Shown here: in pieces, positions 24,997 to 38,798 of the stretch | Layout of the letters: every line of letters begins with the position of its first letter | Numbering within the stretch: the first letter of the stretch is position 1 | DNA from: Hydractinia symbiolongicarpus | Taxonomy: Eukaryota > Cnidaria > Hydrozoa > Anthoathecata > Hydractiniidae | Direction: 5' to 3' | DNA length: 64,000 bases | Assembly: GCF_029227915.1 (NCBI RefSeq) | Contig: NC_079879.1 | Location: 2,046,001-2,110,000 of the forward strand | Notes under the pieces: generated by a model | What the model saw: only the letters and a program-made list of their open reading frames with translations | Database searches by the model: none | Told to the model about the DNA's origin: nothing | Program-made: the position numbers and the translations under genes

Positions 24997-27234
24997 CTTG
25001 ATTGCTGGAACTCAGTGATTACACTGGCCGCTGTGGTGGCGCTTTAATGAAGAATTTAGATAAATATGTCATTTTGAAATGTGGGACCAATCCTAGCCGC
25101 TAGCGCTCGTTGAAGAAATAGAGACATTTTCAAAAACTAAATTTCATTGATTTTCTAACGGTATAAGTCCGTTTCAGTTACAACGGTTGCGTCACATATT
25201 TGTACCAACATGTATTTAGCGATATTTTTCTGATATTACTAGGTTGCATCGCTTTTAACAGTGAAACGATTGACTGTGGGACTTAATTGCACTGATTTTG
25301 GACTTTGACCTTATAAATGTGATAAATGAGCCAATTTGACTCAAAGAAACAACATTCTTCTTAATCTGACATGATTGCTGGAACTCAGCGATTTCACAGA
25401 GTGCTGTGGTAGCGCGTTATTTAAAAATTTAGATTAGTATGTCATTTTGTACTGTGGGACCAATTGTAGCCCTTAGCACGCGCTGAAAAAGTAGAGACAG
25501 TTTCAAAAACTACATTTCATTGACTTTCTAACAGTATCAGTCGGCTTGAGCTACAACGGTTGCGTCACATATTCGTACCAACATGTATTTAGTGATATTT
25601 TTCTGATATTACTAGGTTGCATCGCTTTTAACAGTGAAACGATCGACTGTGGGACTTAATTGAACTGATTTTGGACTTTGACCTTATAAATATTATAAAT
25701 GAGGCAATTGGACTCCAAGAAATAGCATTCTTCTTAATTTGACATGATTGCTGGAACTCAGCGATTACACTGGCCGCTGTGGTGGCGCTTTAATGAAGAA
25801 TTTAGATAAATATGTCATTTTGAAATGTGGGACCAATCCTAGCCGCTAGCGCTCGTTGAAGAAATAGAGACATTTTCAAAAACTACATTTCATTGATTTT
25901 CTAACGGTATAAGTCCGTTTCAGTTACAACGGTTGCGTCACATATTTGTACCAACATGTATTTAGCGATATTTTTCTGATATTACTAGGTTGCATCGCTT
26001 TTAACAGTGAAACGATTGACTGTGGGACTTAATTGCACTGATTTTGGACTTTGACCTTATAAATGTGATAAATGAGCCAATTTGACTCCAAGAAACAACA
26101 TTCTTCTTAATCTGACATGATTGCTGGAACTCAGCGATTTCACAGAGTGCTGTGGTAGCGCGTTATTTAAAAATTTAGATTAGTATGTCATTTTGTACTG
26201 TGGGACCAATTGTAGCCCTTAGCACGCGCTGAAAAAGTAGAGACAGTTTCAAAAACTACATTTCATTGACTTTCTAACAGTATCAGTCGGCTTGAGCTAC
26301 AACGGTTGCGTCACATATTCGTACCAACATGTATTTAGTGATATTTTTCTGATATTACTAGGTTGCATCGCTTTTAACAGGGAAACGATCGACTGTGGGA
26401 CTTAATTGAACTGATTTTGGACTTTGACCTTATAAATATTATAAATGAGGCAATTGGACTCCAAGAAATAGCATTCTTCTTAATTTGACATGATTGCTGG
26501 AACTCAGCGATTACACTGGCCGCTGTGGTGGCGCTTTAATGAAGAATTTAGATAAATATGTCATTTTGAAATGTGGGACCAATCCTAGCCGCTAGCGCTC
26601 GTTGAAGAAATAGAGACATTTTCAAAAACTACATTTCATTGATTTTCTAACGGTATAAGTCCGTTTCAGTTACAACGGTTGCGTCACATATTTGTACCAA
26701 CATGTATTTAGCGATATTTTTCTGATATTACTAGGTTGCATCGCTTTTAACAGTGAAACGATTGACTGTGGGACTTAATTGCACTGATTTTGGACTTTGA
26801 CCTTATAAATGTGATAAATGAGCCAATTTGACTCCAAGAAACAACATTCTTCTTAATCTGACATGATTGCTGGAACTCAGCGATTTCACAGAGTGCTGTG
26901 GTAGCGCGTTATTTAAAAATTTAGATTAGTATGTCATTTTGTACTGTGGGACCAATTGTAGCCCTTAGCACGCGCTGAAAAAGTAGAGACAGTTTCAAAA
27001 ACTACATTTCATTGATTTTCTAACGGTATAAGTCGGTTACAGTTACAACGGTTGCGTCACATATTTGTACCAACATGTATTTAGCGATATTTTTCTGATA
27101 TTTCTAGGTTGCATCGCTTTTAACAGTGAAACGATTGACTGTGGGACTTAATTGCACTGATTTTGGACTTTGACCTTATAAATGTGATAAATGAGACAAT
27201 TGGACGCCAAGAAATAACATTCCTCTTAATGTGA
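24997..27234 (+). repeat. B/A + C dimer higher-order repeat, 746 bp, three copies
   Basis: TGGTGGCGCTTTAATG recurs at 25034, 25780 and 26526, each 746 bp apart. Each is followed by a C monomer carrying TCACAGAGTGCTGTGG (starts 25370, 26116, 26862). The first two C copies also share CGGCTTGAGCTACAACGG. The third C monomer switches to an A-type second half (TTTCTAACGGTATAAG), which marks the right end of the dimer run. Confidence 0.9.
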
Positions 27235-29475
27235 CATGATTGCTGGAATTCAGCGATTGCACTGGGTGCTGTGATAGCGCTTCATTTAAAAATTCAGATA
27301 AATAAGTCATTTTGTAATGTGGGACCAATCCTAGCCGCTAGCGCTCGTTGAAGAAATAGAGACATTTTCAAAAACTACATTTCATTGATTTTCCAACGGT
27401 ATAAGTCCGTTTCAGTTACAACGGTTGCGTCACATATTTGTACCAACATGTATTTAGCGATTTTTTTTCTGATATTACTAGGTTGCATCGCTTTTAACAG
27501 TGAAACGATTGACTGTGGGACTTAATTGCACTGATTTTGGACTTTGACCTTATAAATGTGATAAATGAGCCAATTTGACTCCAAGAAACAACATTCTTCT
27601 TAATCTGACATGATTGCTGGAACTCAGCGATTTCACAGGGTGCTGTGGTAGCGCGTTATTTAAAAATTTAGATTAGTATGTCATTTTGCACTGTGGGACG
27701 AATTGTAGCCCTTAGCACGCGCTGAAAAAGTAGAGACAGTTTCAAAAACTACATTTCATTGACTTTCTAACAGTATCAGTCGGCTTGAGTTACAACGGTT
27801 GCGTCACATATTCGTACCAACATGTATTTAGTGATATTTTTCTGATATTACTAGGTTGCATCGCTTTTAACAGGGAAACGATCGACTGTGGGACTTAATT
27901 GAACTGATTTTGGACTTTGACCTTATAAATGTGATAAATGAGACAATTGGACGGCAAGAAATAACATTCTTCTTAATGTGACATGATTGCTGGAATTCAG
28001 CGATTGCACTGGGTGCTGTGATAGCGCTTCATTTAAAAATTCAGATAAATAAGTCATTTTGTAATGTGGGACCAATCCTAGCCGCTAGCGCTCGTTGAAG
28101 AAATAGAGACATTTTCAAAAACTACATTTCATTGATTTTCTAACGGTATAAGTCCGTTTCAGTTACAACGGTTGCGTCACATATTTGTACCAACATGTAT
28201 TTAGCGATATTTTTCTGATATTTCTAGGTTGCATCGCTTTTAACAGTGAAACGATTGACTGTGGGACTTAATTGCACTGATTTTGGACTTTGACCTTATA
28301 AATGTGATAAATGAGACAATTGGACGCCAAGAAATAACATTCCTCTTAATGTGACATGATTGCTGGAATTCAGCGATTGCACTGGGTGCTGTGATAGCGC
28401 TTCATTTAAAAATTCAGATAAATAAGTCATTTTGTAATGTGGGACCAATCCTAGCCGCTAGCGCTCTTTGAAGAAATAGAGACATTTTCAAAAACTACAT
28501 TTCATTGATTTTCTAACGGTATAAGTCCGTTTCAGTTACAACGGTTGCGTCACATATTTGTACCAACATGTATTTAGCGATTTTTTTTCTGATATTACTA
28601 GGTTGCATCGCTTTTAACAATGAAACGATTGACTGTGGGACTTAATTGCACTGATTTTGGACTTTGACCTTATAAATGTGATAAATGAGCCAATTTGACT
28701 CCAAGAAACAACATTCTTCTTAATCTGACATGATTGCTGGAACTCAGCGATTTCACAGGGTGCTGTGGTAGCGCGTTATTTAAAAATTTAGATTAGTATG
28801 TCATTTTGTACTGTGGGACCAATTGTAGCCCTTAGCACGCGCTGAAAAAGTAGAGACATTTTCAAAAACTACATTTCATTGATTTTCTAACGGTATAAGT
28901 CCGTTTCAGTTACAACGGTTGCGTCACATATTTGTACCAACATGTATTTAGCGATTTTTTTTCTGATATTACTAGGTTGCATCGGTTTTAACAGTGAAAC
29001 GATTGACTGTGGGACTTAATTGCACTGATTTTGGACTTTGACCTTATAAATGTGATAAATGAGCCAATTTGACTCCAAGAAACAACATTCTTCTTAATCT
29101 GACATGATTGCTGGAACTCAGCGATTTCACAGGGTGCTGTGGTAGCGCGTTATTTAAAAATTTAGATTAGTATGTCATTTTGTACTGTGGGACCAATTGT
29201 AGCCCTTAGCACGCGCTGAAAAAGTAGAGACAGTTTCAAGAACTACATTTCATTGACTTTCTAACAGTATCAGTCGGCTTGAGTTACAACGGTTGCGTCA
29301 CATATTGGTACCAACATGTATTTAGTGATATTTTTCTGATATTACTAGGTTGCATCGCTTTTAACAGGGAAACGATCGACTGTGGGACTTAATTGAACTG
29401 ATTTTGGACTTTGACCTTATAAATATTATAAATGAGGCAATTGGACTCCAAGAAATAGCATTCTTCTTAATTTGA
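27235..29475 (+). repeat. Mixed satellite block, order A C A A C C
   Basis: Monomers start at 27235, 27609, 27982, 28355, 28729 and 29103. The T8 variant GCGATTTTTTTTCTG recurs at 27457, 28576 and 28952; the first two are 1,119 bp apart, marking a trimer step. The tail AACATTCCTCTTAATGTG precedes the A monomers at 27235 and 28355, again three monomers apart. Confidence 0.85.
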
Positions 29476-30965
29476 CATGATTGCTGGAACTCAGCGATTA
29501 CACTGGCCGCTGTGGTAGCGCTTTAATGAATAATTTAGATAAATATGTCATTTTGTAATGTGGGACCAATCCTAGCCGTTAACGCGCGCTGAGAAAACAT
29601 AGACAGGTTCCAAAACCACATTTCATTGATATTCCAACGGTATAAGTCCGTTTCAGTTACAACGGTTGCGTCACATATTTGTACCAACATGTATTTAGCG
29701 ATATTTTTCTGATATTACTAGGTTGCATCGCTTTTAACAGTAAAACGATGACTGTGGGACTTAATTGCACTGATTTTGGACTTTGACCTTATAAATGTGA
29801 TAAATGAGCCAATTTGACTCCAAGAAACAACATTCTTCTTAATCTGACATGATTGCTGGAACTCAGCGATTTCACAGGGTGCTGTGCTAGCGCGTTATTT
29901 AAAAATTTAGATTAGTATGTCATTTTGTACTGTGGGACCAATTGTAGCCCTTAGCACGCGCTGAAAAAGTAGAGACAGTTTCAAAAACTACATTTCATTG
30001 ACTTTCTAACAGTATCAGTCGGCTTAAGTTACAACGGTTGCGTCACATATTCGTACCAACATGTATTTAGTGATATTTTTCTGATATTACTAGGTTGCAT
30101 CGCTTTTAACAGGGAAACGATCGACTGTGGGACTTAATTGAACAGATTTTGGACTTTGACCTTATAAATATTATAAATGAGGCAATTGGACTCCAAGAAA
30201 TAGCATTCTTCTTAATTTGACATGATTGCTGGAACTCAGCGATTACACTGGCCGCTGTGGTAGCGCTTTAATGAATAATTTAGATAAATATGTCATTTTG
30301 TAATGTGGGACCAATCCTAGCCGTTAACGCGCGCTGAGAAAACATAGACAGGTTCCAAAACCACATTTCATTGATATTCCAACGGTATAAGTCCGTTTCA
30401 GTTACAACGGTTGCGTCACATATTTGTACCAACATGTATTTAGCGATATTTTTCTGATATTACTAGGTTGCATCGCTTTTAACAGTGAAACGATGACTGT
30501 GGGACTTAATTGCACTGATTTTGGACTTTGACCTTATAAATGTGATAAATGAGCCAATTTGACTCCAAGAAACAACATTCTTCTTAATCTGACATGATTG
30601 CTGGAACTCAGCGATTTCACAGGGTGCTGTGCTAGCGCGTTATTTAAAAATTTAGATTAGTATGTCATTTTGTACTGTGGGACCAATTGTAGCCCTTAGC
30701 ACGCGCTGAAAAAGTAGAGACAGTTTCAAAAACTACATTTCATTGACTTTCTAACAGTATCAGTCGGCTTGAGTTACAACGGTTGCGTCACATATTCGTA
30801 CCAACATGTATTTAGCGATATTTTTCTGATATTACTAGGTTGCATCGCTTTAAACAGTGAAACGATTGACTGTGGGACTTAGTTAAACTGATTTTGGAGT
30901 GTGACCTTATAAATGTGATGAATGAGCCACTTGGACTACAAGAAATAACATTCTTCTTAATTTGA
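29476..30965 (+). repeat. BC dimer higher-order repeat, 745 bp, two copies
   Basis: B monomers at 29476 and 30221 share GACAGGTTCCAAAACCAC, ATATTCCAACGG and the 1 bp deletion ACGATGACTGTGGG (29746 and 30491, 745 bp apart). Each is followed by a C monomer with GTGCTAGCGCG (29848, 30593). The shared deletion shows the copies arose from one dimer. Confidence 0.9.
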
Positions 30966-31338
30966 CATGATTGCTGGAACTCAGTGATTACACTGGGCGC
31001 TGTGGTAGCGCTTTAATGAAAAATTTAGATAAATTAATCAGTTTTTACTGTGGGACCAATTCTAGCCGTTAACGCGCGCTGAGAAAACTGAGACAGTCTC
31101 AAAAACTAAATTTCATTGCCTTTCTAACAGTATCAGTCCGCTTCAGTTACAACAGTTGCGTCACATATTCGTACCAACATGTATTTAGCTATATTTTTCT
31201 GATATTACTAGGTTGCATCGCTTTTAACAGTGAAACGATTGACTGTGGGACTTCATTGAACTGATTTTAGACTTTAACCTTATAAATGTGATAAATGAGA
31301 CAGTTGGACGCCAAGAAATAACACTCTTCTTAATGTGA
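30966..31338 (+). repeat. Single D-type monomer
   Basis: It has GAACTCAGTGATTACACTGG, AATTAATCAGTTTTTACTG and GAGACAGTCTC. From about 31191 its end matches 40516 onward, so the left edge of a large segmental duplication falls inside it. The last difference before the matching part is AGCTATATT here against AGCGATATT at the other copy. Confidence 0.8.
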
Positions 31339-33576
31339 CATGATTGCTGGAATTCAGCGATTGCACTGGGCGCTGTGATAGCGCTTCATTTAAAAATTTA
31401 GATAAATAAGTCATCTTGAAATGTGGGACCAATCCTAGTCGCTAGCGCTCGTTGAAGAAATAGAGACATTTTCAAAAACTACATTTTATTGATTTTCTAA
31501 CGGTATAAGTCCGTTTCAGTTACAACGGTTGCGTCACATATTTGTACCAACATGTATTTAGCGATATTTTTCTGATATTACTAGGTTGCATCGCTTTTAA
31601 CAGTGAAACGATTGACTGTGGGACTTAATTGCACTGATTTTGGACCTTGACCTTATAAATGTGATAAATGAACCAATTTGACTCCAAGAAACAACACTCT
31701 TCTTAATCTGACATGATTGCTGGAACTTAGCGATTTTACAGGGTGCTGTGGTAGCGCGTTATTTAAAAATTTAGATTAGTATGTCATTTTGTACTGTGGG
31801 ACCAATCGTAGCCTTTAGCACGCGCTGAAAAAGTAGAGACAGTTTCAAAAACTACATTTCATTGACTTTCCAACAGTATCAGTCGGCTTGAGTTACAACG
31901 GTTGCATCACATATTCGTACCAACATGTATTTAGTGATATTTTTCTGATATTACTAGGTTGCATCGCTTTTAACAGTGAAACGATCGACTGTGGGACTTA
32001 ATTGCACTGATTTTGGACTTTGACCTTATAAATATTATAAATGAGGCATTTGGACTCCAAGAAATAGCATTCTTCTTAATTTGCCATGATTGCTGGAACT
32101 CAGCGATTACACTGGCCGCTGTGGTAGCGCTTTAATGAAAAATTTAGATAAATATGTCATTTTGTACAGTGGGACCAATCCTAGCCGTTAACGCGCGTTG
32201 AGAAAACATAGACAGCTTCCAAAACCACATTTCATTGATTTTCTAACGGTATAAGTCCGTTTCAGTTACAACGGTTGCGTCACATATTTGTACCAACATG
32301 TATTTAGCGATATTTTTCTGATATTACTAGGTTGCATCGCTTTTAACAGTGAAGCGATTGACTGTGGGACATAATTGCACTGATTTTGGACTTTGACCTT
32401 ATAAATGTGATAAATGAGGAAATTGGACTCCAAGAAATAACATTCTTCTTAATTTGACATGATTGCTGGAACTCAGTGATTACACTGGGCGCTGTGGTAG
32501 CGCTTCATTTAAAAATTTAGATAAATAAGTCATCTTGAAATGTGGGACCAATCCTAGTCGCTAGCGCTCGTTGAAGAAATAGAGACATTTTCAAAAACTA
32601 CATTTTATTGATTTTCTAACGGTATAAGTCCGTTTCAGTTACAACGGTTGCGTCACATATTTGTACCAACATGTATTTAGCGATATTTTTCTGATATTAC
32701 TAGGTTGCATCGCTTTTAACAGTGAAACGATTGACTGTGGGACTTAATTGCACTGATTTTGGACCTTGACCTTATAAATGTGATAAATGAACCAATTTGA
32801 CTCCAAGAAACAACACTCTTCTTAATCTGACATGATTGCTGGAACTTAGCGATTTTACAGGGTGCTGTGGTAGCGCGTTATTTAAAAATTTAGATTAGTA
32901 TGTCATTTTGTACTGTGGGACCAATCGTAGCCTTTAGCACGCGCTGAAAAAGTAGAGACAGTTTCAAAAACTACATTTCATTGACTTTCCAACAGTATCA
33001 GTCGGCTTGAGTTACAACGGTTGCATCACATATTCGTACCAACATGTATTTAGTGATATTTTTCTGATATTACTAGGTTGCATCGCTTTTAACAGTGAAA
33101 CGATCGACTGTGGGACTTAATTGCACTGATTTTGGACTTTGACCTTATAAATATTATAAATGAGGCATTTGGACTCCAAGAAATAGCATTCTTCTTAATT
33201 TGCCATGATTGCTGGAACTCAGCGATTACACTGGCCGCTGTGGTAGCGCTTTAATGAAAAATTTAGATAAATATGTCATTTTGTACAGTGGGACCAATCC
33301 TAGCCGTTAACGCGCGTTGAGAAAACATAGACAGCTTCCAAAACCACATTTCATTGATTTTCTAACGGTATAAGTCCGTTTCAGTTACAACGGTTGCGTC
33401 ACATATTTGTACCAACATGTATTTAGCGATATTTTTCTGATATTACTAGGTTGCATCGCTTTTAACAGTGAAGCGATTGACTGTGGGACATAATTGCACT
33501 GATTTTGGACTTTGACCTTATAAATGTGATAAATGAGGAAATTGGACTCCAAGAAATAACATTCTTCTTAGTTTGA
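31339..33576 (+). repeat. A C B trimer higher-order repeat, 1,119 bp, two copies
   Basis: AGTCATCTTGAAATGTGG near 31409 recurs near 32528, 1,119 bp later. ATGAGGCATTTGGACTCC and GTACAGTGGGACC also recur at that spacing. The second trimer starts with a hybrid monomer (32458) whose first ~50 bp is D-like (AGTGATTACACTGGGCGC) and then joins A at TAGCGCTTCATTT. This places the exchange point near 32500, in a stretch shared by both subfamilies. Confidence 0.9.
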
Positions 33577-34322
33577 AATGATTGCTGGAACTTAGCGATT
33601 TTACAGGGTGCTGTGGTAGCGCGTTATTTAAAAATTTAGATTAGTATGTCATTTTGTACTGTGGGACCAATCGTAGCCTTTAGCACGCGCTGAAAAAGTA
33701 GAGACAGTTTCAAGAACTACATTTCATTGACTTTCCAACAGTATCAGTCGGCTTGAGTTACAACGGTTGCATCACATATTCGTACCAACATGTATTTAGT
33801 GATATTTTTCTGATATTACTAGGTTGCATCGCTTTTAACAGTGAAACGATCGACTGTGGGACTTAATTGCACTGATTTTGGACTTTGACCTTATAAATAT
33901 TATAAATGAGGCAATTGGACTCCAAGAAATAGCATTCTTCTTAATTTGCCATGATTGCTGGAACTCAGCGATTACACTGGCCGCTGTGGTAATGCTTTAA
34001 TGAAGAATTTAGATAAATATGTCATTTTGTACTGTGGGACCAATCCTAGCCGTTAACGCGCCTTGAGAAAACATAGACAGCTTCCAAAACCACATTTCAT
34101 TGATTTTCTAACGGTATAAGTCCGTTTCAGTTACAACGGTTGCGTCACATATTCGTACCAACATGTATTTAGCGATATTTTTCTGATATTACTAGGTTGC
34201 ATCGCTTTTAACAGTGAAGCGATTGACTGTGGGACTTAATTGCACTGATTTTGGACTTTGACCTTATAAATGTGATAAATGAGGAAATTGGACTCCAAGA
34301 AATAACATTCTTCTTAGTTTGA
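33577..34322 (+). repeat. C and B monomers linking two trimer runs
   Basis: The C monomer at 33577 begins AATGATTGC after CTTAGTTTGA, a leader normally seen before E and F heads, but has the C head ACTTAGCGATTTTACAGG. The B monomer at 33950 has GTGGTAATGCTTTAATG and GTTAACGCGCCTTGAG. Both recur at 41783 and 42156 in the other copy of the segment. Confidence 0.85.
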
Positions 34323-37300
34323 AATGATTGCTGGAACTCAGCGATTACACTGGGCGCTGTGGTAGCGCTTTAATGAAAAATTTAGATAAATATGTCATTT
34401 TGGCCCGAGGGGCCAGTCGTAGTCGTTAGCGCGGGCTGAAGAAATAGAGACTGTTTCAAAAACTACATTTCATTGCCTCTCAAGCAGTATCAGTCCGCTT
34501 GAGTTCCAACGGTTGCATCACATATTCGTACCAACATGTAATTAGCGATATTTTTCTGATATTACTAGGTTGCATCACTTTTAACAGTGAAAAGATAAAC
34601 TGTGGGACTTAATTGAACTGATTTTGGACTTTGACCTTATAAATATTATAAATGAGGCAATTGGACTCCAATAAAAAGCATTCTTCTTAATTTGACATGA
34701 TTACTGGAACTCAGCAATTACACTAGCCGCTGCGGTAGCGCTTTAATGAAGAATTGAGATAAATATGTCATTTTGTACTATAGGACCAATCCTAGCCGTT
34801 AACGCGCGCTGAGAAAACATAGACAGTTTCCAAAACTACATTTCATTGATTTTCTAACGGTATAAGTCCGTTTCAGTTACAACAGTTGCGTCACATATTC
34901 GTACCAACATGTATTTAGCGATATTTTTCTGATATTACTAGGTTGCATCGCTTTTAACAGTGAAGCGATTGACTGTGGGACTTAATTGCACTGATTTTGG
35001 ACTTTGACCTTATAAATGTGATAAGTGATCCAGTTTGACTCCAAGAAACAACATTCTTCTTAATTTGACATGATTGCTGGAACTCAGCGATTTCACAGGG
35101 TGCTGTGGTAGCGCGTTATTTAAAAATTTAGATTAGTATGTCATTTTGTACCGTGGGACCAATCTTAGCCTTTAGCACGCGCTGAAAAAGTAGAGACAGT
35201 TTCAAAAACTACATTTCATTGACTTTCTAACAGTATCAGTCGGCTTGAGTTACAACGATTGCGTCACATATTCGTATCAACATGTATTTAGCGATATTTT
35301 TCTGATATTACTAGTTTGCATCGCTTTTAACAGTGAAGCGATTGACTGTGGGACTTAATTGCACTGATTTTGGACTTTGACCTTATAAATGTGATAAATG
35401 AGGAAATTGGACTCCAAGAAATAACATTCTTCTTAGTTTGAAATGATTGCTGGAACTCAGTGATTACACTGGGCGCTGTGGTAGCGCTTTAATGAAAAAT
35501 TTAGATAAATATGTCATTTTGGCCCGAGGAGCCAGTCGTAGTCGTTAGCGCGGGCTGAAGAAATAGAGACTGTTTCAAAAACTACAATTCATTGCCTTTC
35601 AAGCAGTATCAGTCCGCTTGAGTTCCAACGGTTGCGTCACATATTCGTACCAACATGTAATTAGCGATATTATTCTGATAATACTAGGTTGCATCACTTT
35701 TAACTGTGAAAAGATAGACTGTGGGACTTAATTGAACTGATATTGGACTTTGACCTTATAAATATTATAAATGAGGCAATTGGACTACAAGAAATAGCAT
35801 TCTTCTTAATTTGACATGATTGCTGGAACTCAGCGATTACACTAGCCGCTGTGGTAGCGCTTTAATGAAGAATTTAGATAAATATGTCATTTTGTACTAT
35901 AGGACCAATCCTAGCCGTTAACGCGCGCTGAGAAAACATAGACAGTTTCCAAAACTACATTTCATTGATTTTCTAACGGTATAAGTCCGTTTCAGTTACA
36001 ACAGTTGCGTCACATATTCGTACCAACATGTATTTAGCGATATTTTTCTGATATTACTAGGTTGCATCGCTTTTAACAGTGAAGCGATTGACTGTGGGAC
36101 TTAATTGCACTGATTTTGGACTTTGACCTTATAAATGTGATAAGTGATCCAGTTTGACTCCAAGAAACAACATTCTTCTTAATTTGACATGATTGCTGGA
36201 ACTCAGCGATTTCACAGGGTGCTGTGGTAGCGCGTTATTTAAAAATTTAGATTAGTATGTCATTTTGTACCGTGGGACCAATCTTAGCCTTTAGCACGCG
36301 CTGAAAAAGTAGAGACAGTTTCAAAAACTACATTTCATTGACTTTCTAACAGTATCAGTCGGCTTGAGTTACAACGATTGCGTCACATATTCGTATCAAC
36401 ATGTATTTAGCGATATTTTTCTGATATTACTAGTTTGCATCGCTTTTAACAGTGAAGCGATTGACTGTGGGACTTAATTGCACTGATTTTGGACTTTGAC
36501 CTTATAAATGTGATAAATGAGGAAATTGGACTCCAAGAAATAACATTCTTCTTAGTTTGAAATGATTGCTGGAACTCAGTGATTACACTGGGCGCTGTGG
36601 TAGCGCTTTAATGAAAAATTTAGATAAATATGTCATTTTGGCCCGAGGAGCCAGTCGTAGTCGTTAGCGCGGGCTGAAGAAATAGAGACTGTTTCAAAAA
36701 CTACAATTCATTGCCTTTCAAGCAGTATCAGTCCGCTTGAGTTCCAACGGTTGCGTCACATATTCGTACCAACATGTAATTAGCGATATTATTCTGATAA
36801 TACTAGGTTGCATCACTTTTAACTGTGAAAAGATAGACTGTGGGACTTAATTGAACTGATATTGGACTTTGACCTTATAAATATTATAAATGAGGCAATT
36901 GGACTACAAGAAATAGCATTCTTCTTAATTTGACATGATTGCTGGAACTCAGCGATTACACTAGCCGCTGTGGTAGCGCTTTAATGAAGAATTTAGATAA
37001 ATATGTCATTTTGTACTATAGGACCAATCCTAGCCGTTAACGCGCGCTGAGAAAACATAGACAGTTTCCAAAACTACATTTCATTAATTTTCTAACGGTA
37101 TAAGTCCGTTTCAGTTACAACGGTTGCGTCACATATTCGTACCAACATGTATTTACCGATTTTTTTCTGATATTACTAGGTTGCATCGCTTTTAACAGTG
37201 AAGCGATTGACTGTAGGACTTAATTGCACTGATTTTGGACTTTGACCTTATAAATGTGATAAATGATCCAATTTGACTCCAAGAAACAACATTTTTCTTA

Positions 37301-38798
37301 ATCTGACATAATTGCTGGAACTCAGCGATTTCACAGGGTGTTGTGGTAGCGCGTTATTTAAAAATTTAGATTAGTATGTCATTTTGTACTGTGGGACCAA
37401 TCGTAGCCCTTAGCACGCGCTGAAAAAATAGAGACAGTTTCAAAAACTACATTTCATTGACTTTCTAACATTATCAGTCGGCTTGAGTTACAACGGTTGC
37501 GTCAGATATTCGTACCAACATGTATTTAGCGATATTTTTCTGATATTACTAAGTTCCATCGCTTTTAACAGTTAAGCGATTGACTGTGGGACTTAATTGA
37601 ACTGATTTTGGACTTTGATCTTATAAATATTATAAATGAGGCAATTGGACTCCAAGAAATAGCATTCTTCTTACTTTGACATGATTGCTGGAACTCAGTG
37701 ATTACACTGGCCGCTGTGGTAGCACTTCAATGAAGAATTTAGATAAATATGTCATTTTGGCCCGAGGGGCCAGTCGTAGTCGTTAGCGCGGGCTGAAGAA
37801 ACAGAGACTGTTTCAAAAACTATATTTCATTGCCTTTCAAGCAGTATCAGTCCGCTTGAGTTACAACAGTTGCGTCAAATATTCGTACCAACATGTATTT
37901 AGCGATATTTTTCTGATAATACTAGGTTGCATCACTTTTAACTGTGAAAAGATAGACTGTGGGACTTAATTGAACTGATATTGGACTTTGACCTTATAAA
38001 TATTATAAATGAGGCAATTGGACTACAAGAAAAAGCATTCTTCTTAATTTGACATGATTGCTGGAACTCAGCGATTACACTAGCCGCTGTGGTAGCGCTT
38101 TAATGAAGAATTTAGATAAATATGTCATTTTGTACTATAGGACCAATCCTAGCCGTTAACGCGCGCTGAGAAAACATAGACAGTTTCCAAAACTACATTT
38201 CATTAATTTTCTAACGGTATAAGTCCGTTTCAGTTACAACGGTTGCGTCACATATTCGTACCAACATGTATTTAGCGATTTTTTTCTGATATTACTAGGT
38301 TGCATCGCTTTTAACAGTGAAGCGATTGACTGTAGGACTTAATTGCACTGATTTTGGACTTTGACCTTATAAATGTGATAAATGATCCAATTTGACTCCA
38401 AGAAACAACATTTTTCTTAATCTGACATGATTGCTGGAACTCAGCGATTTCACAGGGTGTTGTGGTAGCGCGTTATTTAAAAGTTTAGATTAGTATGTCA
38501 TTTTGTACTGTGGGACCAATCGTAGCCCTTAGCACGCGCCGAAAAAATAGAGACAGTTTCAAAAACTACATTTCATTGACTTTCTAACATTATCAGTCGG
38601 CTTGAGTTACAACGGTTGCGTCAGATATTCGTACCAACATGTATTTAGCGATATTTTTCTGATATTACTAGGTTCCATCGCTTTTAACAGTGAAGCGATT
38701 GACTGTGGGACTTAATTGAACTGATTTTGGACTTTGATCTTATAAATATTATAAATGAGGCAAGTGGACTCCAAGAAATAGCATTCTTCTTAATTTGA
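34323..38798 (+). repeat. EBC trimer higher-order repeat, 1,119 bp, four copies
   Basis: Starts are 34323, 34696, 35069 / 35442, 35815, 36188 / 36561, 36934, 37307 / 37680, 38053, 38426. The E marker GGCCCGAGG sits at 34402, 35521, 36640 and 37759, each 1,119 bp apart, with the next at 38878. The second and third trimers share AATTAGCGATATTATTCTG and GGCCCGAGGAGCC and look almost the same. The fourth starts with a B head (GGCCGCTGTGGTAGCAC) joined to the E middle. Confidence 0.93.
34402..34414. repeat. E-type palindromic block GGCCCGAGGGGCC (first of ten)
   Basis: GGCCC and GGGCC form a perfect 5 bp inverted repeat around GAG. It replaces, without change of length, the usual GTACTGTGGGACC. 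Ten monomers carry it or a one-base variant, at 34402, 35521, 36640, 37759, 38878, 39251, 39997, 42608, 43727 and 44846, and none elsewhere in the window. The following sequence CAGTCGTAGTCGTTAGCGCG is also specific to this type. Confidence 0.85.

Larger units (their letters stand above)
31191..38521 (+). repeat. Segmental duplication, copy 1 (7.3 kb)
   Basis: This segment matches 40516-45608. Matching begins at an offset of 9,325 bp (25 monomers; CTTCATTGAACTG at 31251 and 40576), falls to 8,206 bp (22 monomers; GTTTGAAATG at 33571 and 41777) and then to 7,087 bp (19 monomers; GGCCCGAGG at 37759 and 44846). The offset drops by 1,119 bp each time, so copy 1 has two extra trimers. Shared private variants include ACTTAGCGATTTTACAGG, TTTGCCATGATTGCTGG and GTAATGCTTTAATG. 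Confidence 0.9.
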
